From positions 9,302,001-9,362,000 of the forward strand of contig OU612067.1 of assembly GCA_914767715.1 (NCBI GenBank): a stretch of 60,000 nucleotides of DNA, written 5' to 3'. The notes beneath the pieces were generated by a model that was not told the DNA's origin, did not search any database, and worked only from the letters and a program-made list of their open reading frames with translations. Below, one piece after another: positions 1-10,205 of this stretch (position 1 is its first letter; the number at the start of each line of letters is the position of its first letter). The position numbers were made by a program, and so were the translations under genes. Source of the DNA: Membranipora membranacea. Lineage: Eukaryota > Bryozoa > Gymnolaemata > Cheilostomatida > Membraniporidae.

Positions 1-205
1 CACTCAGTGATACCTGCTAGGGTCTTACTTTCAAATCGCTCAGTCATTGATGGAACTATATAAATTCTGAGTGAGCTATTTGGGGACGCATTTGTCTAAT
101 TGAAAGACAAAGTGAGCTATAATTTTGAGCGATGTGATAGTGATTACTTGCTTTAGGATTTTTCTTTCTAATTGAAAGCAACCCCTCCCCCCCCCCCCCC
201 CCCCC
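1..205. mobile_element. MITE copy A (left end outside the window)
   Basis: This stretch matches 51,905-52,118 in the same orientation at roughly 80% by eye. Both copies share the blocks GATACCTGCTAGGG, TGGAACTATATA, TCTAATTGAAAGAC and GATGTGATAGTGAT, and both end in TTCTAATTGAAAG followed by a C-run (187-205 here, 19 C). The complete copy at 51,866-52,118 shows that the end is an inverted repeat, so this is the right-hand part of a non-autonomous DNA element. Its left end lies before base 1. Confidence 0.7.
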
Positions 206-292
206 TGCATACCTACCACAATGTACAAAGAACAAAAACAAAGCTGTCAACAAGAATTCATTAATATCATCAGGATGAAAAGTATAAAGCTG

Positions 293-372
293 TGTCAGGG
301 TGGGAAAAACCCTGCCATAATTCAATGGCAGATTTACATATCATACAGTTGTTAAGGCGAACTGCAATTTAA
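293..372. repeat. 80-bp three-hairpin dispersed repeat, copy 1
   Basis: The same 80 bases recur at 6,866-6,945 with only three substitutions, and similarity stops abruptly at both edges. Three consecutive stem-loops can be drawn: CAGGGT/ACCCTG at 296-301/309-314, TGCCAT/ATGGCA at 313-318/325-330, and CAGTT/AACTG at 346-350/360-364. No coding potential is evident. It could be a tiny mobile element or a structured RNA module; the family is not recognised. Confidence 0.75.
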
Positions 373-513
373 TCTACCACATAAATATCATCCTATGCCA
401 CTCACATTGTCACACAGGGATATATTCTCCAGGGTACCATCAATTAATTTGCAGCAAAAGCTGCAGACTTTGTGAAATAATTTCCCAGATCTTGGCATGA
501 AATCCAAAAAACA

Positions 514-785
514 ATCAAAGTCCAATAATTCTTGACTTTTTTTAATTATAATTGCAGACAAAACACATGACAAAAACCATCCACAAACAATGGCAGGACC
601 CATCTTTAAAACAATTCAAAGTTCAATAATTCTTGTTTTTTAATTGTTGTTACAGACAAAGCACATGACAGGAACCATCCATAAATGGTCAAAGTCAAAC
701 GGTCAAAGTTGTATCATTTCTTTCTTTTTAATTGATTATTGCGGACAAATCACATGACTTGAATCATCTAAAAATAATGACCTCA
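514..785. repeat. Degenerate tandem repeat, about 3 units of 80-100 bp
   Basis: Three successive units share the pattern T-rich tract, TTTAATTRTTNTT, GCAGACAAA or a variant, CACATGAC, then AACCATCCA or a variant. They begin near 514, 613 and 696. Units have diverged by substitutions and small indels. The block ends just before the satellite that starts near 816. No gene is seen here. Confidence 0.55.
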
Positions 786-815
786 TTTTGAGCACGAGGT
801 GATGGTACAGTTTAT

Positions 816-1248
816 AATCCATAAATATAATATAATCCATAAATATAATATAATCCATAAATATAATATAATCCATAAATATAATATAATCCATAAATCC
901 ATAAATCCATAAATCCATATCCATATCCATATCCATATCCATATCCATATCCATATCCATATCCATATCCATATCCATATCCATATCCATATCCATATCC
1001 ATATCCATATCCATATCCATATCCATATCCATATCCATATCCATATCCATATCCATATCCATATCCATATCCATATCCATATCCATATCCATATCCATAT
1101 CCATATCCATATCCATATCCATATCCATATCCATATCCATATCCATATCCATATCCATATCCATATCCATATCCATATCCATAACCATATCCATATCCAT
1201 AAATCCATAAATCCATAACTCCATAAATCCATAACTCCATAAATCCAT
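816..1248. repeat. Compound satellite: 18-bp units, then a long (ATCCAT)n array
   Basis: About four copies of an 18-bp unit (AATCCATAAATATAATAT) run from about 816 to 890. They pass through a few AAATCCAT units into an almost pure hexamer array (ATCCAT)n from about 915 to 1,183. Imperfect ATAAATCC and ATAACTCC variants follow up to the first bases of the retroelement remnant. The gradient from pure core to degenerate edges is typical of slippage expansion. The hexamer has no stop on the minus strand in any frame, which produces long artefactual dipeptide ORFs. Confidence 0.9.
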
Positions 1249-2922
1249 ATGGTGTATGCAATGCAGAAGTTTGATCAGTATGTCTTTGGAAATAAGGAAC
1301 TGGTTATACACACTGATCATGAGCCTCTAGAGCCTATCCTCAGAAAGTCATTACTCAGAGCTCCCAGACGACTACAATCTACGTTGTTGGCTCTGTTATC
1401 CGATGACGGTCAAATATCGGCCAGGCCCTCTGCAGGTGACTGCCGACATGTTATCACGTTGCCCGGTTGACAAATCTAGCCCAGGAGTATATGATAAGCA
1501 AATCTTTCAGATCTAATCATTTCTGTCTGATCTGAATATATCCAACCCGAGACAGCATCTGTCAATCTCTGAGAACACATATCATGTGATAAAGGAAAAC
1601 ACCAAGAAGGATGAGGATATGAAGGTCTTAGGCAAACTTATCATGAATGGATGGCCCTCAAAACTCATGGATGTCCCAAAAGAGGTCAAAAGCTACCACA
1701 GCTTTCGTGACAAGATCGCCATTCTTGATGGAATCCTATATAAAGGCTCCAGGATTATCATCCCTGAAGCATGCAGACCCTTTGTACCGGAGAAACTGCA
1801 TGTTAGTCATCAAGGTACTGCAACAACCCTGAGAAGAGCAAGAGGAGTTTTATTTTGGCCACAGATGTCTGAGGACATTCGAATCTATACCGAAAATTGT
1901 GTCAGCAAAAAGAGACTTTCCAGAACCATGACATTCCCAACAAACCATGGGGCAAAGTTGGGATGGACCTTCTCACACATCAAAACAAACACTACCTGTT
2001 AATCATTGACTATCTAACTGATTTCTTTGAATGTTAGCATATCACAGATCTCAGTAGCAAAGGAGTCATTAAAGCTTGCAAGAAAACATTTGCTAGACAT
2101 GGCATCCCAGATGTGGCCCAATCTGACAATGGACCACAATTCGTGTCGGCAGAATTCTCAGCATTCGGTCGTAACTGGGAATTCAAACACACAACAAGTT
2201 CACCTGGAGATCAGCAGTCCAATGGAAAAGCTGAGGCCGCAGTGAAAATTATCAAACGCATACTGAGAAGATCCAGTGACCCATATTTGGCATTGTTGGA
2301 GTATAGAAATACACCAACAGCTGACATGTCAACGAGCCCTACTGAACGTATGTTTGGAAGATCAACTCGATCAATCTTGCCTTCATGTAACCGCAGCAAG
2401 ACGGTGTCAACAGATCTAGTGCTGCGAGAAAAGTTAAAGAAGAAGCGAACAAGTCAAGCTAATTACAACAGATCAGCCAAAGATTCACTAATCATTGGCT
2501 CACCTGTCGTGCTGAGAGACTTCTGTGCCTCGAAAGGAAAATGGATGAGTGGGAAAGTAGTGGAGCAACTATCAGATAGATGTTATACTGTCCTGAACAA
2601 CGAAACAGGAAACATGGTGAGAAGTGGCCCACTGAGCTTGAATGGTCCCAGCACTAGAGGAGTTGACTCGTTCAGCACAGCTATCCCTGTTTCCGAGACA
2701 GTCTCTGTTCCTGATCCTATTGTTCCAGACACTATTGTTCCTGATACTCTCGTTCCTGATACCATTGTTGCACCTGAACAAGACGCATCAAGCAGAGATG
2801 TACCTGAGAGAAATATGTCTACACCTGAGACACCACAGCCAGCCCAAGCAGCAAGGAGAAATGCCAGATGTGAGAGCAGGAGATTACCAGTGAAATATCA
2901 AAATTATGACATGAAACGATGA
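1249..2922 (+). pseudogene. Ty3/Gypsy retrotransposon pol remnant (RNase H and integrase)
   Basis: This is a broken 3' half of a pol polyprotein from a Ty3/Gypsy LTR retrotransposon. The first part (1,249 to about 1,400) reads as RNase H, with KFDQYVFG, HTDHEPLEPI and APRRLQ. About 1,586-1,990 holds the integrase zinc-binding region (HVSHQG, FWPQM), but the second Cys pair is damaged. From about 2,040 the integrase core continues with SDNGPQFVS and a DQQSNGKAE block, then a GPY/F-like tail (KWMSGKVVEQL, YTVLN) and a VPDT-rich C-terminus. At least two frame changes and internal stops interrupt the reading. Reverse transcriptase is missing because the satellite abuts the RNase H part. A purine-rich AAAGGGGATG near 3,237-3,246 may be the polypurine tract before a 3' LTR, but no matching second LTR was found. 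Confidence 0.9.
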
Positions 2923-3329
2923 GCGATAGAGACATATACCCTCATGCATAATAGCAATCATACTTGAAACTGTTCAGTTGAATACCTTGTTTTAACCGCA
3001 TTTTACCATGACATGGAAAGTGCTAGTTTCTTTTATTTCATGTTCCATTACATATTTCATTTGACGTAACAGAGATTCTGCTGCATATAATTGTTATGTA
3101 TGTGCATAATATATAACAGCCTGTAAACACCCAGACATTATGTTTTCTGTGCGTCGTTGCCAGATTTAGCATAAACTTGTGTAATCAAGTTTTTCTGGCC
3201 TATATTCGTTCACCATTATGTTTTATTTTATTGTAAAGGGGATGTTTTTGTTTTACCTCCCATTATGTTTGTTTGGTCTAGTGTTTCATCCACCATAACC
3301 ACTCACAACAAACAACAAAAACAATAACA

Positions 3330-4268
3330 AGGTCAAAACTCTGGCCCAACAAGTCTACCCTAATATTAGTAGAGAGGCCCTCGATGCGATTATCAAAACA
3401 CATTTCATCGGAGGTCTCGATGAGGCAACACAGATATATTTTATGGACCGAGAGGACCCTGTTACCGCCCATGACGCCTACCTGATGGCTGAAAGGCGGG
3501 AAAACTCTAGAAAGATAAGGTAAGGACAAAAGGAAGAGGAAATATTGGTGCCATAAACCTAGAAGAACAACAACTAAACAGCAATCCAAACACAACAAGC
3601 CCATACCCAAGAAGATTTTAACCATCAATCATACACCGATCAAGCCCCAGTATATCCTAACCAAGGAAATAGGCCAAACAGCCCAAGGTATAATTATCAG
3701 GATCAAGGTTTCAGGGGAAATCAAGGTCAGAAATGACCAGTACAGTCAAGGCTATAACCAAGTTAGTCAGGATTATCATAACAATCACCCAAGTAATCCA
3801 AACTATGGCCAAGGTTATCAAAACTATGGGCAAGGCAACCAGAACTATCACAAAAGTTATCAAAACTATCACCAAGACTTCTTGGGCAATAGCAATAACT
3901 CAAACTTTTACAGAAACAACAGTGGCGGACGAAATTGGAGGAATAATAATAACAACAACAAAGTTCCCTTGTATAACCCCCAGCCAAACCCCCCAAATAA
4001 TTACAACCAGCAGGAAAACGGGATGAGAGGTACCATAGATATGCCCTGGAGAAGACGATTCACAACAGACGGACGTCCTATCTGTGATTATTGTGGGACT
4101 GAGAATCATATAGAGTTCAATTGTCAGCAAAAGCGCAGAGATCAGCAGAAGGCCACTGTCCTCCCTAGGCCAACATCTCCGATACCAAGGAAAGTAGAAT
4201 ATGAAGAGTTTACTGGATTTTTTAGGGACTATTTTCCCGTCATCTCCCTTCCCTGGAAAGAAGATTGA
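3330..4268 (+). pseudogene. Retrotransposon gag remnant with CCHC zinc knuckle
   Basis: About 3,330-3,522 encodes a capsid-like piece containing THFIGGLDEATQIYF and AHDAYLMAERRE. A stop and frame changes follow. From about 3,720 comes a Q/N/Y/G-rich linker (repeats such as NYGQGYQNYGQGNQNYH), then a basic segment and a CCHC zinc knuckle, CDYCGTENHIEFNC, near 4,081-4,122. This is the nucleocapsid signature of LTR-retrotransposon Gag. The fragment lies downstream of the pol remnant, so it belongs either to a second element or to a rearranged one. Frameshifts make it non-functional. Confidence 0.8.
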
Positions 4269-4992
4269 AACCCATGGACACCTACATGAGAAAAAGGTGT
4301 TTGAAAGTTTTGATGTAAAAACAGAAAGTGACAGTGAAAAGAGCTCAGAGATCAGGTGTTTTCTCAAACCAGTGAGAATGATGCCCTCATCTTTCATAGC
4401 ACTTATTACTTTAATTCTGTTAGTGGACAGTAATATGGCTGCCGCAGCAAACCCGATTTTTGGCCCATCCTCTCATAGACAAGGAACCAAGTCACATCTG
4501 CTACTATCCCATCCTGGACCCCAGCCTTGTTTCCAGTTCAAAGCACAGACAAATAGTGCAGTTCTGTCAAGCAATCTGCAATTTGATAGTAGGCAAGCCC
4601 TGACTGACCAAAGTCACTGCTATATACGATGTAAATCTGACCAAGGAGCAACTGCCAGAGATAAAAAGTCTATGCATGACAAGTCCCTACAAAATTTTGT
4701 GAGTTCTTCACATGATAGCATGAACAGCACAACAGACCAGCAGCTCAATCACATAGCAATCAGAAAACTCGCCCAACTCATTGTTTGTGAATCGAGATGT
4801 AATCTGCTCGGCCCATTGAATAACCTGTGCGGTCCGGTTATCTTAGTACGATCTTATTTGGTTCTTGAAGTTGAGAAACTTGCCAATCATGCTCAATCTT
4901 CATGCAGTGATCACATCGCCATTTCATTCATGTTTCAGGGAACAGCAATGCTTTCCATTCCCGCAGATACCAAGGCATTAACAGCAATATAG
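4201..4992 (+). CDS. Uncharacterised retroelement-associated ORF with hydrophobic leader
   Basis: An uninterrupted 263-codon frame starts inside the 3' end of the gag remnant, one frame away from it. Near codons 60-80 it has a leader-like hydrophobic stretch (SSFIALITLILLV followed by small residues). A mostly polar region with scattered cysteines follows. No pol lies between it and gag. A reading frame overlapping the gag end with a secretory-type leader would suit an env-like third ORF. No family motif was recognised, and there is no C-terminal membrane anchor, so it could equally be a truncated or chance frame. Confidence 0.35.
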   Translation: MKSLLDFLGTIFPSSPFPGKKIETHGHLHEKKVFESFDVKTESDSEKSSEIRCFLKPVRMMPSSFIALITLILLVDSNMAAAANPIFGPSSHRQGTKSHLLLSHPGPQPCFQFKAQTNSAVLSSNLQFDSRQALTDQSHCYIRCKSDQGATARDKKSMHDKSLQNFVSSSHDSMNSTTDQQLNHIAIRKLAQLIVCESRCNLLGPLNNLCGPVILVRSYLVLEVEKLANHAQSSCSDHIAISFMFQGTAMLSIPADTKALTAI

Positions 4993-6865
4993 ATTGGCTA
5001 CCTATGCATCTTTTATTTTACCTGAACCAATTATTTTATTTACATTAAATATTTTATAAATATTAATATTACATATTACCAGAAGGCTTGCTTCGATAAC
5101 AGAATTTTATTGTTATCAATACAGAGAGCTACTGGTAAATTTAATATAGTATCTTTTTTTTATTTTCATTAATATATTACATCAATCCTAAGAATGTCAG
5201 TGTAATGATAAACATGATAAAATTTCATCAAAACAAAATGCAAAGAAACTGTCTAGCTACGGTTTGGATGCATTGTAATGATGGTAAACATGTAATACTT
5301 ACAGTTGACAATAGGAGTCATGAACAGCCTACTGCCTGTTTTGTTTGTCATTATTTTATTTACTGTTATTCTTACCATTGTGTCTACATGAAACATCAAT
5401 TATCCTGATAAAGGGATCTCCTATTAGATCCCTGCTGCACAATAATCAATGCTGCCTCTACACCCTAGGCTTGTCGACCTTTCTACCTTCTAATAATTCA
5501 GCACATTATCTGTGCATTTTGTATTCTGGACGTTAGTATATAAAACAGCTGTTTTCTATGAATTATTTTGTTAAAACCTGTGTTATAAAATGAGTAGCAA
5601 GTCGGTGGATGTACTCCAGACTTTACTGCACACATGTTAAGTCGAGTAGTTTTTGAGTCGATTAAGATAAAATAATTCTTTGTATGTTATAGGTCACTGG
5701 TAACTAAGTTTATAAATCATCATTCATTAAAAAGGTTTACTCCTTTATTCATAAAACTATATTTCTCAAATCATCTTTTCTTCACTATCAAATTCTTTCT
5801 TTCTTTTCTCACTGTTGACCTATACTGTCAAGCTTCACCATAGTCTTTTGTAACAATCAATCCTGCAATCAAATATGACATGTTAAGCCTGGTACCCATC
5901 AACTGCATAACTTTCCCAGGAACTCATCTGCGATCATGCACGACCACTTGTGCATTGCTGTGATTGGTGGGTACAAAATACACAGAGATCGTGTGTTAAG
6001 GTAATGTCAAAGACCGATCCGAATATCAACATATCATATACCGTTGGAAAGCTGCCGAGCTACTGAAAATGAACACCTGAACAAAAACTTGATTCGATGA
6101 CATTGTGTCATTTTAGGGAGGAAATGAGGCAAAAACCGCTGTTTTTGTCAATGCAGATGGAGGAGTCAAATTAATTGCAAAGAATTTCAAAAAATATGTG
6201 GAATGTATACTTAGAGATTGCATTCATCATAAAATTTGATTTTCTCTGATATATGACTAGTCTAAATTGACTGTTTACGTCACGCCATACAACGCATTTT
6301 TTTGTTAAGTCGTGAAAATATGTGAAATTTCAATCATAAATTCACAACAGATCATAGGCTCGAATCAAAATTAATTATGATTTTCTCCTAGAGTACTCTT
6401 CAAATGTCATACACATTGACTTTCAAAAAATTAGCTTGTATATTACTTACGATTTCCTCCCCAAACAAATATCACAAGAGTATTTGGCCAATACCATGTG
6501 GTTAGACATAAATTAGGCCAGTCGGTTCTTCTGAGTGAGCTCTGATTATTTGAAGTCAGAGGTATGCCTTCTCTTATTACAGGCAGGTAGCTGCTATAAA
6601 ACCTGGAAGGTCTGCATCTTGAGTGATACCTTTTGTCCATCTCAAAAAAAAGAATTTTCTGCTACCACAAAGGCGGAATTAGTGTCATATCCTGTGCTGC
6701 GTCTTTCATCCGCATTCACCCCTTTTCATTGGTTTTTATTTCGTATTGTGACCTTTTCCTTTGTGACAGTGTTCTTGCTTTACATCCATATATGCACTCT
6801 GTATGTCAGTTATATTTTCCTCATTTTGAACGATGAGGTTGTCGTTTCGTTAGCCAGGTGGACTA
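4993..6865. other. No gene seen
   Basis: AT-rich sequence with only short frames (under 140 codons) that resemble nothing known and lack neighbouring splice signals in phase. It probably consists of further decayed retroelement or intergenic DNA. Confidence 0.5.
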
Positions 6866-6945
6866 TGTCAGGGTGGGAAAAACCCTGCCATAATTCAATG
6901 GCAGATTTACATATCATGCAGTTGTTAAGGCGGGCTGCAATTTAA
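6866..6945. repeat. 80-bp three-hairpin dispersed repeat, copy 2
   Basis: This copy matches 293-372 over exactly 80 bases with three differences, each A in copy 1 and G here. Two of them turn AA into GG opposite TT in the third stem, and the other creates a new G-C closing pair (GCAGTT/GGCTGC). All three hairpins are therefore kept. Flanking sequences are unrelated. Confidence 0.75.
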
Positions 6946-9485
6946 GTGTAGACATGTGTACACATTTTAAGTGACAAATTGTGTGAATTCATCGATTGTT
7001 TAATATAATATAACTGGTATTTTTGTGTAATTCTGGGTAATAGCAGCTATATCTGTGCTATCAGTGCTTATATCAGCACTCATCTGACATTTTAAATAAC
7101 AAGGATAAAAATAAGGATACAGAGACGGTCAGGACAGATTATTAAGAACACCTTTTAATATTTTTAACCTTAATATTTTAGACAAGTATTGTGTAGTCAA
7201 GGGCTGTCTAAAACTTCACGCACTTGTGGACGCACTTGTGGACGGCCTTGTTGGCGCTTTCATGTACCAGAGTATCAGCAGATATCAAAAGCTGCAATAC
7301 ATACAATGTGTGATGATTTAAATAGACTGTGTATTATAATAGCCTTGAATTAAATCTAAGTTCAAAATTGAGACGGTGTCTAGTGCATTAAATTCAGTGG
7401 AGTAGATAAACTCTATGCGTATATTACATTTTGTCAGGATATTAATTGATATCGCCCATAAAGCCCATCAGAATTTATCGGATCAGTGTATGGTGTATCA
7501 GTGTATCTTTGAGACCCTTCTGTGGGTTATATAATGATTGCATAATTCAAGCGAAGGCTTTCAGTGCTAAAACCAAATAGAACCTAAAACTAAAGATAAA
7601 AGCCCACTCTCTCATCAAAGAGTAGACTCGGAGCATGCTAACTACACCTTGTTGTGTACACGGCCCAGTCCGTTTCTCACAGCTGTAGTGTACGCTGAAT
7701 TATTAGTACGGTGTCGTACAGCATAGTATAATATAAAATGACATTTTAACAATGTTTTATAATGTATTCTGTATTTAAATCAAATTTTATAATGAAGAAC
7801 AATAAGAAATATAAATGCCTATTTTCCGTTAATAAAAAGTTAAGGAGAAGCACTAAATGATCTATCTTACCAAATCAATATGATGATGTTTGCAAGAAGA
7901 GTAGGAGAGCAATGACTCTCACCATAACAATTGTCAGTTTTATAGTCATATTTCTGTACATCCATATTCATCATCATATGCATGTGTTATGTCCTTTAAC
8001 GTCATAATGCATATTTGGGCCGGATTTAGCAAGAGTTCATGCAACTTTCAAGGTCATCTCATCTGTATAGTCTCGAGTGCATGTTCTTCGAATAAGACAC
8101 TTTCATCCTTGTGCGTCATAATGCATGTTTGCGATGGATTTAATAGAGTGTTGGCAATTTTGTAGTCATCTATAAGGTCTTTATCGCTATTATTAAATAA
8201 ATATGATAAGAATAAATTGGCAGTAACAGGTGCCAGATCAAATTGCAAAAAAAGACCACTAATTAATTTCTTCTTTGTCATCATTTCATGGGATCGTGTA
8301 GGGTAAGATGGGCCTAAATCTAGGCTTATATAAACTATGATATTCCTGTTGTATACCTGCATATAGCAGCCGTTGCATCCTGTTTGGGCTTACAAGCTTG
8401 AGTTCGTTTTACTTTCTTCAGTTCGTTTATTACAATATTAATTATTGGGGCCAGTTTAAAATAACTTCAGAAAACTGTCTGTTGTCGGTATCCTATTCAG
8501 AGGTCTTGACATTGGCAACTCGATACATAATATGGCTGGGGATCAGCAAACAATAGTGATTCAGACTGTTTATTCCATTTTCAGATTAACTGAGAGCCAG
8601 ATGTTCAGAATTTACATGCGTCATGAATAGCCTTGTTTGTCAAAAATGATCGGTTTTGCAACTAGCATGCACTTGAAACTAGTTCTGAATTTCAAGATCT
8701 TCTGATGTTTATGTTTCAGCCAGAAGAAAAAAACTACCCAGCAGCGGTTTTGTTAACTGGCAACAGCTGCATCCATTCCCAAAATTTTTAATGAAAATCA
8801 TATTATAACTTCTCTTGATCATGGACATTAGTGAATGTGTTATAAAATACAAAGACAGATTAGCATTATGGAGTGCTTGACATTTATAGTCTAGTCCTCT
8901 ACATGTATGTTGAGGCTCTGGCAGAAAAATTGATGCTGCGCTGCGATGGCCTGCGTTCTCAATCCAAGCATTTGGATTCTCATATTGACCTTTACAGAGA
9001 TCTAACTAATAAGAAGAATCGCTACAACTACTAAATTCACTCATCTCTCGAAATAAATTACCCTATGTTAAATCCTTTTACTACAGAAAGGTGAAAAATG
9101 GGAAAATAGCAATGTTTTTCAGTTTGTGGCATTCCATGTCATGAAAGGTAAACATTAGCTGTTTTGTGTTGTATATTGGGTGATATTAAATCGGTGACAG
9201 CATGCATTGCTTTATTATGTTTTTACCACATCATTCTAATTTGGTATCAATGGATTCAATTTCATTAATTCTATTTAGTAATATTGCCAATGACATATCA
9301 CAATGATGGTGTTGGAATGTCTCTGTTGTTTAAAATTTTGGAGCTAAAAGGTATAAAAAACATTCATAAAAGCTGCTGTTCGTAACTTTGGGTAAAATGT
9401 GTAATGATCTTTAGTATGAAAAGCAGATATTTAAAATGTGTTCATCCAATAAAATGAGAACGTATCTGCCTATAGGTTAAAAACT
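6946..9485. other. No gene seen
   Basis: AT-rich intergenic sequence without recognisable protein, tRNA or large repeat. A short direct duplication (CGCACTTGTGGA twice near 7,220) is the only local structure noted. Confidence 0.5.
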
Positions 9486-9490
9486 AAAAA

Positions 9491-10205
9491 CGCTGTTGGA
9501 TCCTTATCAAACTCCAACCAGTTCAAGCTCTTATTGGCCTCATTCAAAAGGCATAATATTGGATTCCTCTGATTAACTACTGGGTAATGATGCTGACTTG
9601 AAATTCACAAAAATATACCAAGGGTGGGTATTACGCTATTTTTTCGCTCAGATAACAAAATAGACTTGCTTCTAACTCAACTCATACGGACGAGCAACTC
9701 CTGCTGATCTCAAATCTGCAAACCGATTGGCTCTGAGGCTTTTCATTCTGTGTCAGCGTCCGTTTTAATGAGGGTCACTTTTATTAAAAAAAAACATGCC
9801 AAACGGCAGCATTAAAAAATGAAAAACCTGCTGGATCTTTATGAAACTCCGACCAGTTCAAGCTCTTATCGGCCTTATTCAAAATCCAGAATATTGCAAT
9901 CTTCGGATTCATAGGTGGGTAAATACGCTGACTTGAAATTCACAAAATTATACCAAGGGTGGGTATCACGCTTTTTTTTCTCGCTCAGATCAAAAAATAG
10001 ATTTGCTTCTAACTCACCTCATAAGGAGGAGCAACTCCTGCTAATCTCGAATCTGCAAACCTTATGGCTCTGCAGTTTTTCATTCTTCGTCAGCGTCTGT
10101 TTTAATTAGGGTCACTTTTGCTAAAAAAACATGCCAAACAGCAGCATTAAAAAACGAAAACCCTGTTGGATCTTTATCAAACTCCGACCAGTTCAAGCCC
10201 TTGGA
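9491..10205. repeat. Tandem repeat, about 335-bp unit, about 2.1 copies
   Basis: Copy 1 starts at about 9,491 (GCTGTTGGATCCTTATCAAA), copy 2 at about 9,827 and a partial third at about 10,161, giving a period of about 335 bp. Shared blocks include CCAGTTCAAGC, TGACTTGAAATTCACAAAA, ATACCAAGGGTGGGTAT, TTGCTTCTAACTCA and CATGCCAAAC. Copies differ at perhaps 10-15% of sites. No conserved reading frame spans the units, so this looks like a short satellite or a duplicated repeat end. Confidence 0.85.

Noticed and set aside
736-1320. Three long minus-strand frames of alternating dipeptides
   Set aside because: They are the hexamer satellite read in three frames. There is no start context, splice site or non-repeat domain.
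4201-4992. Firm assignment of the leader-bearing ORF as an envelope gene
   Set aside because: Only position and a hydrophobic leader support it. No fusion motif, membrane anchor or family match can be seen.
6535-6945. 136-codon frame near 6.5-6.9 kb
   Set aside because: It runs through the 80-bp hairpin repeat and has no coding signature.
293-6945. The paired 80-bp repeats as the two LTRs of one Gypsy element
   Set aside because: Homology covers only 80 bases with no TG...CA ends or adjoining primer site. The likely polypurine tract near 3,240 is far from the second copy.
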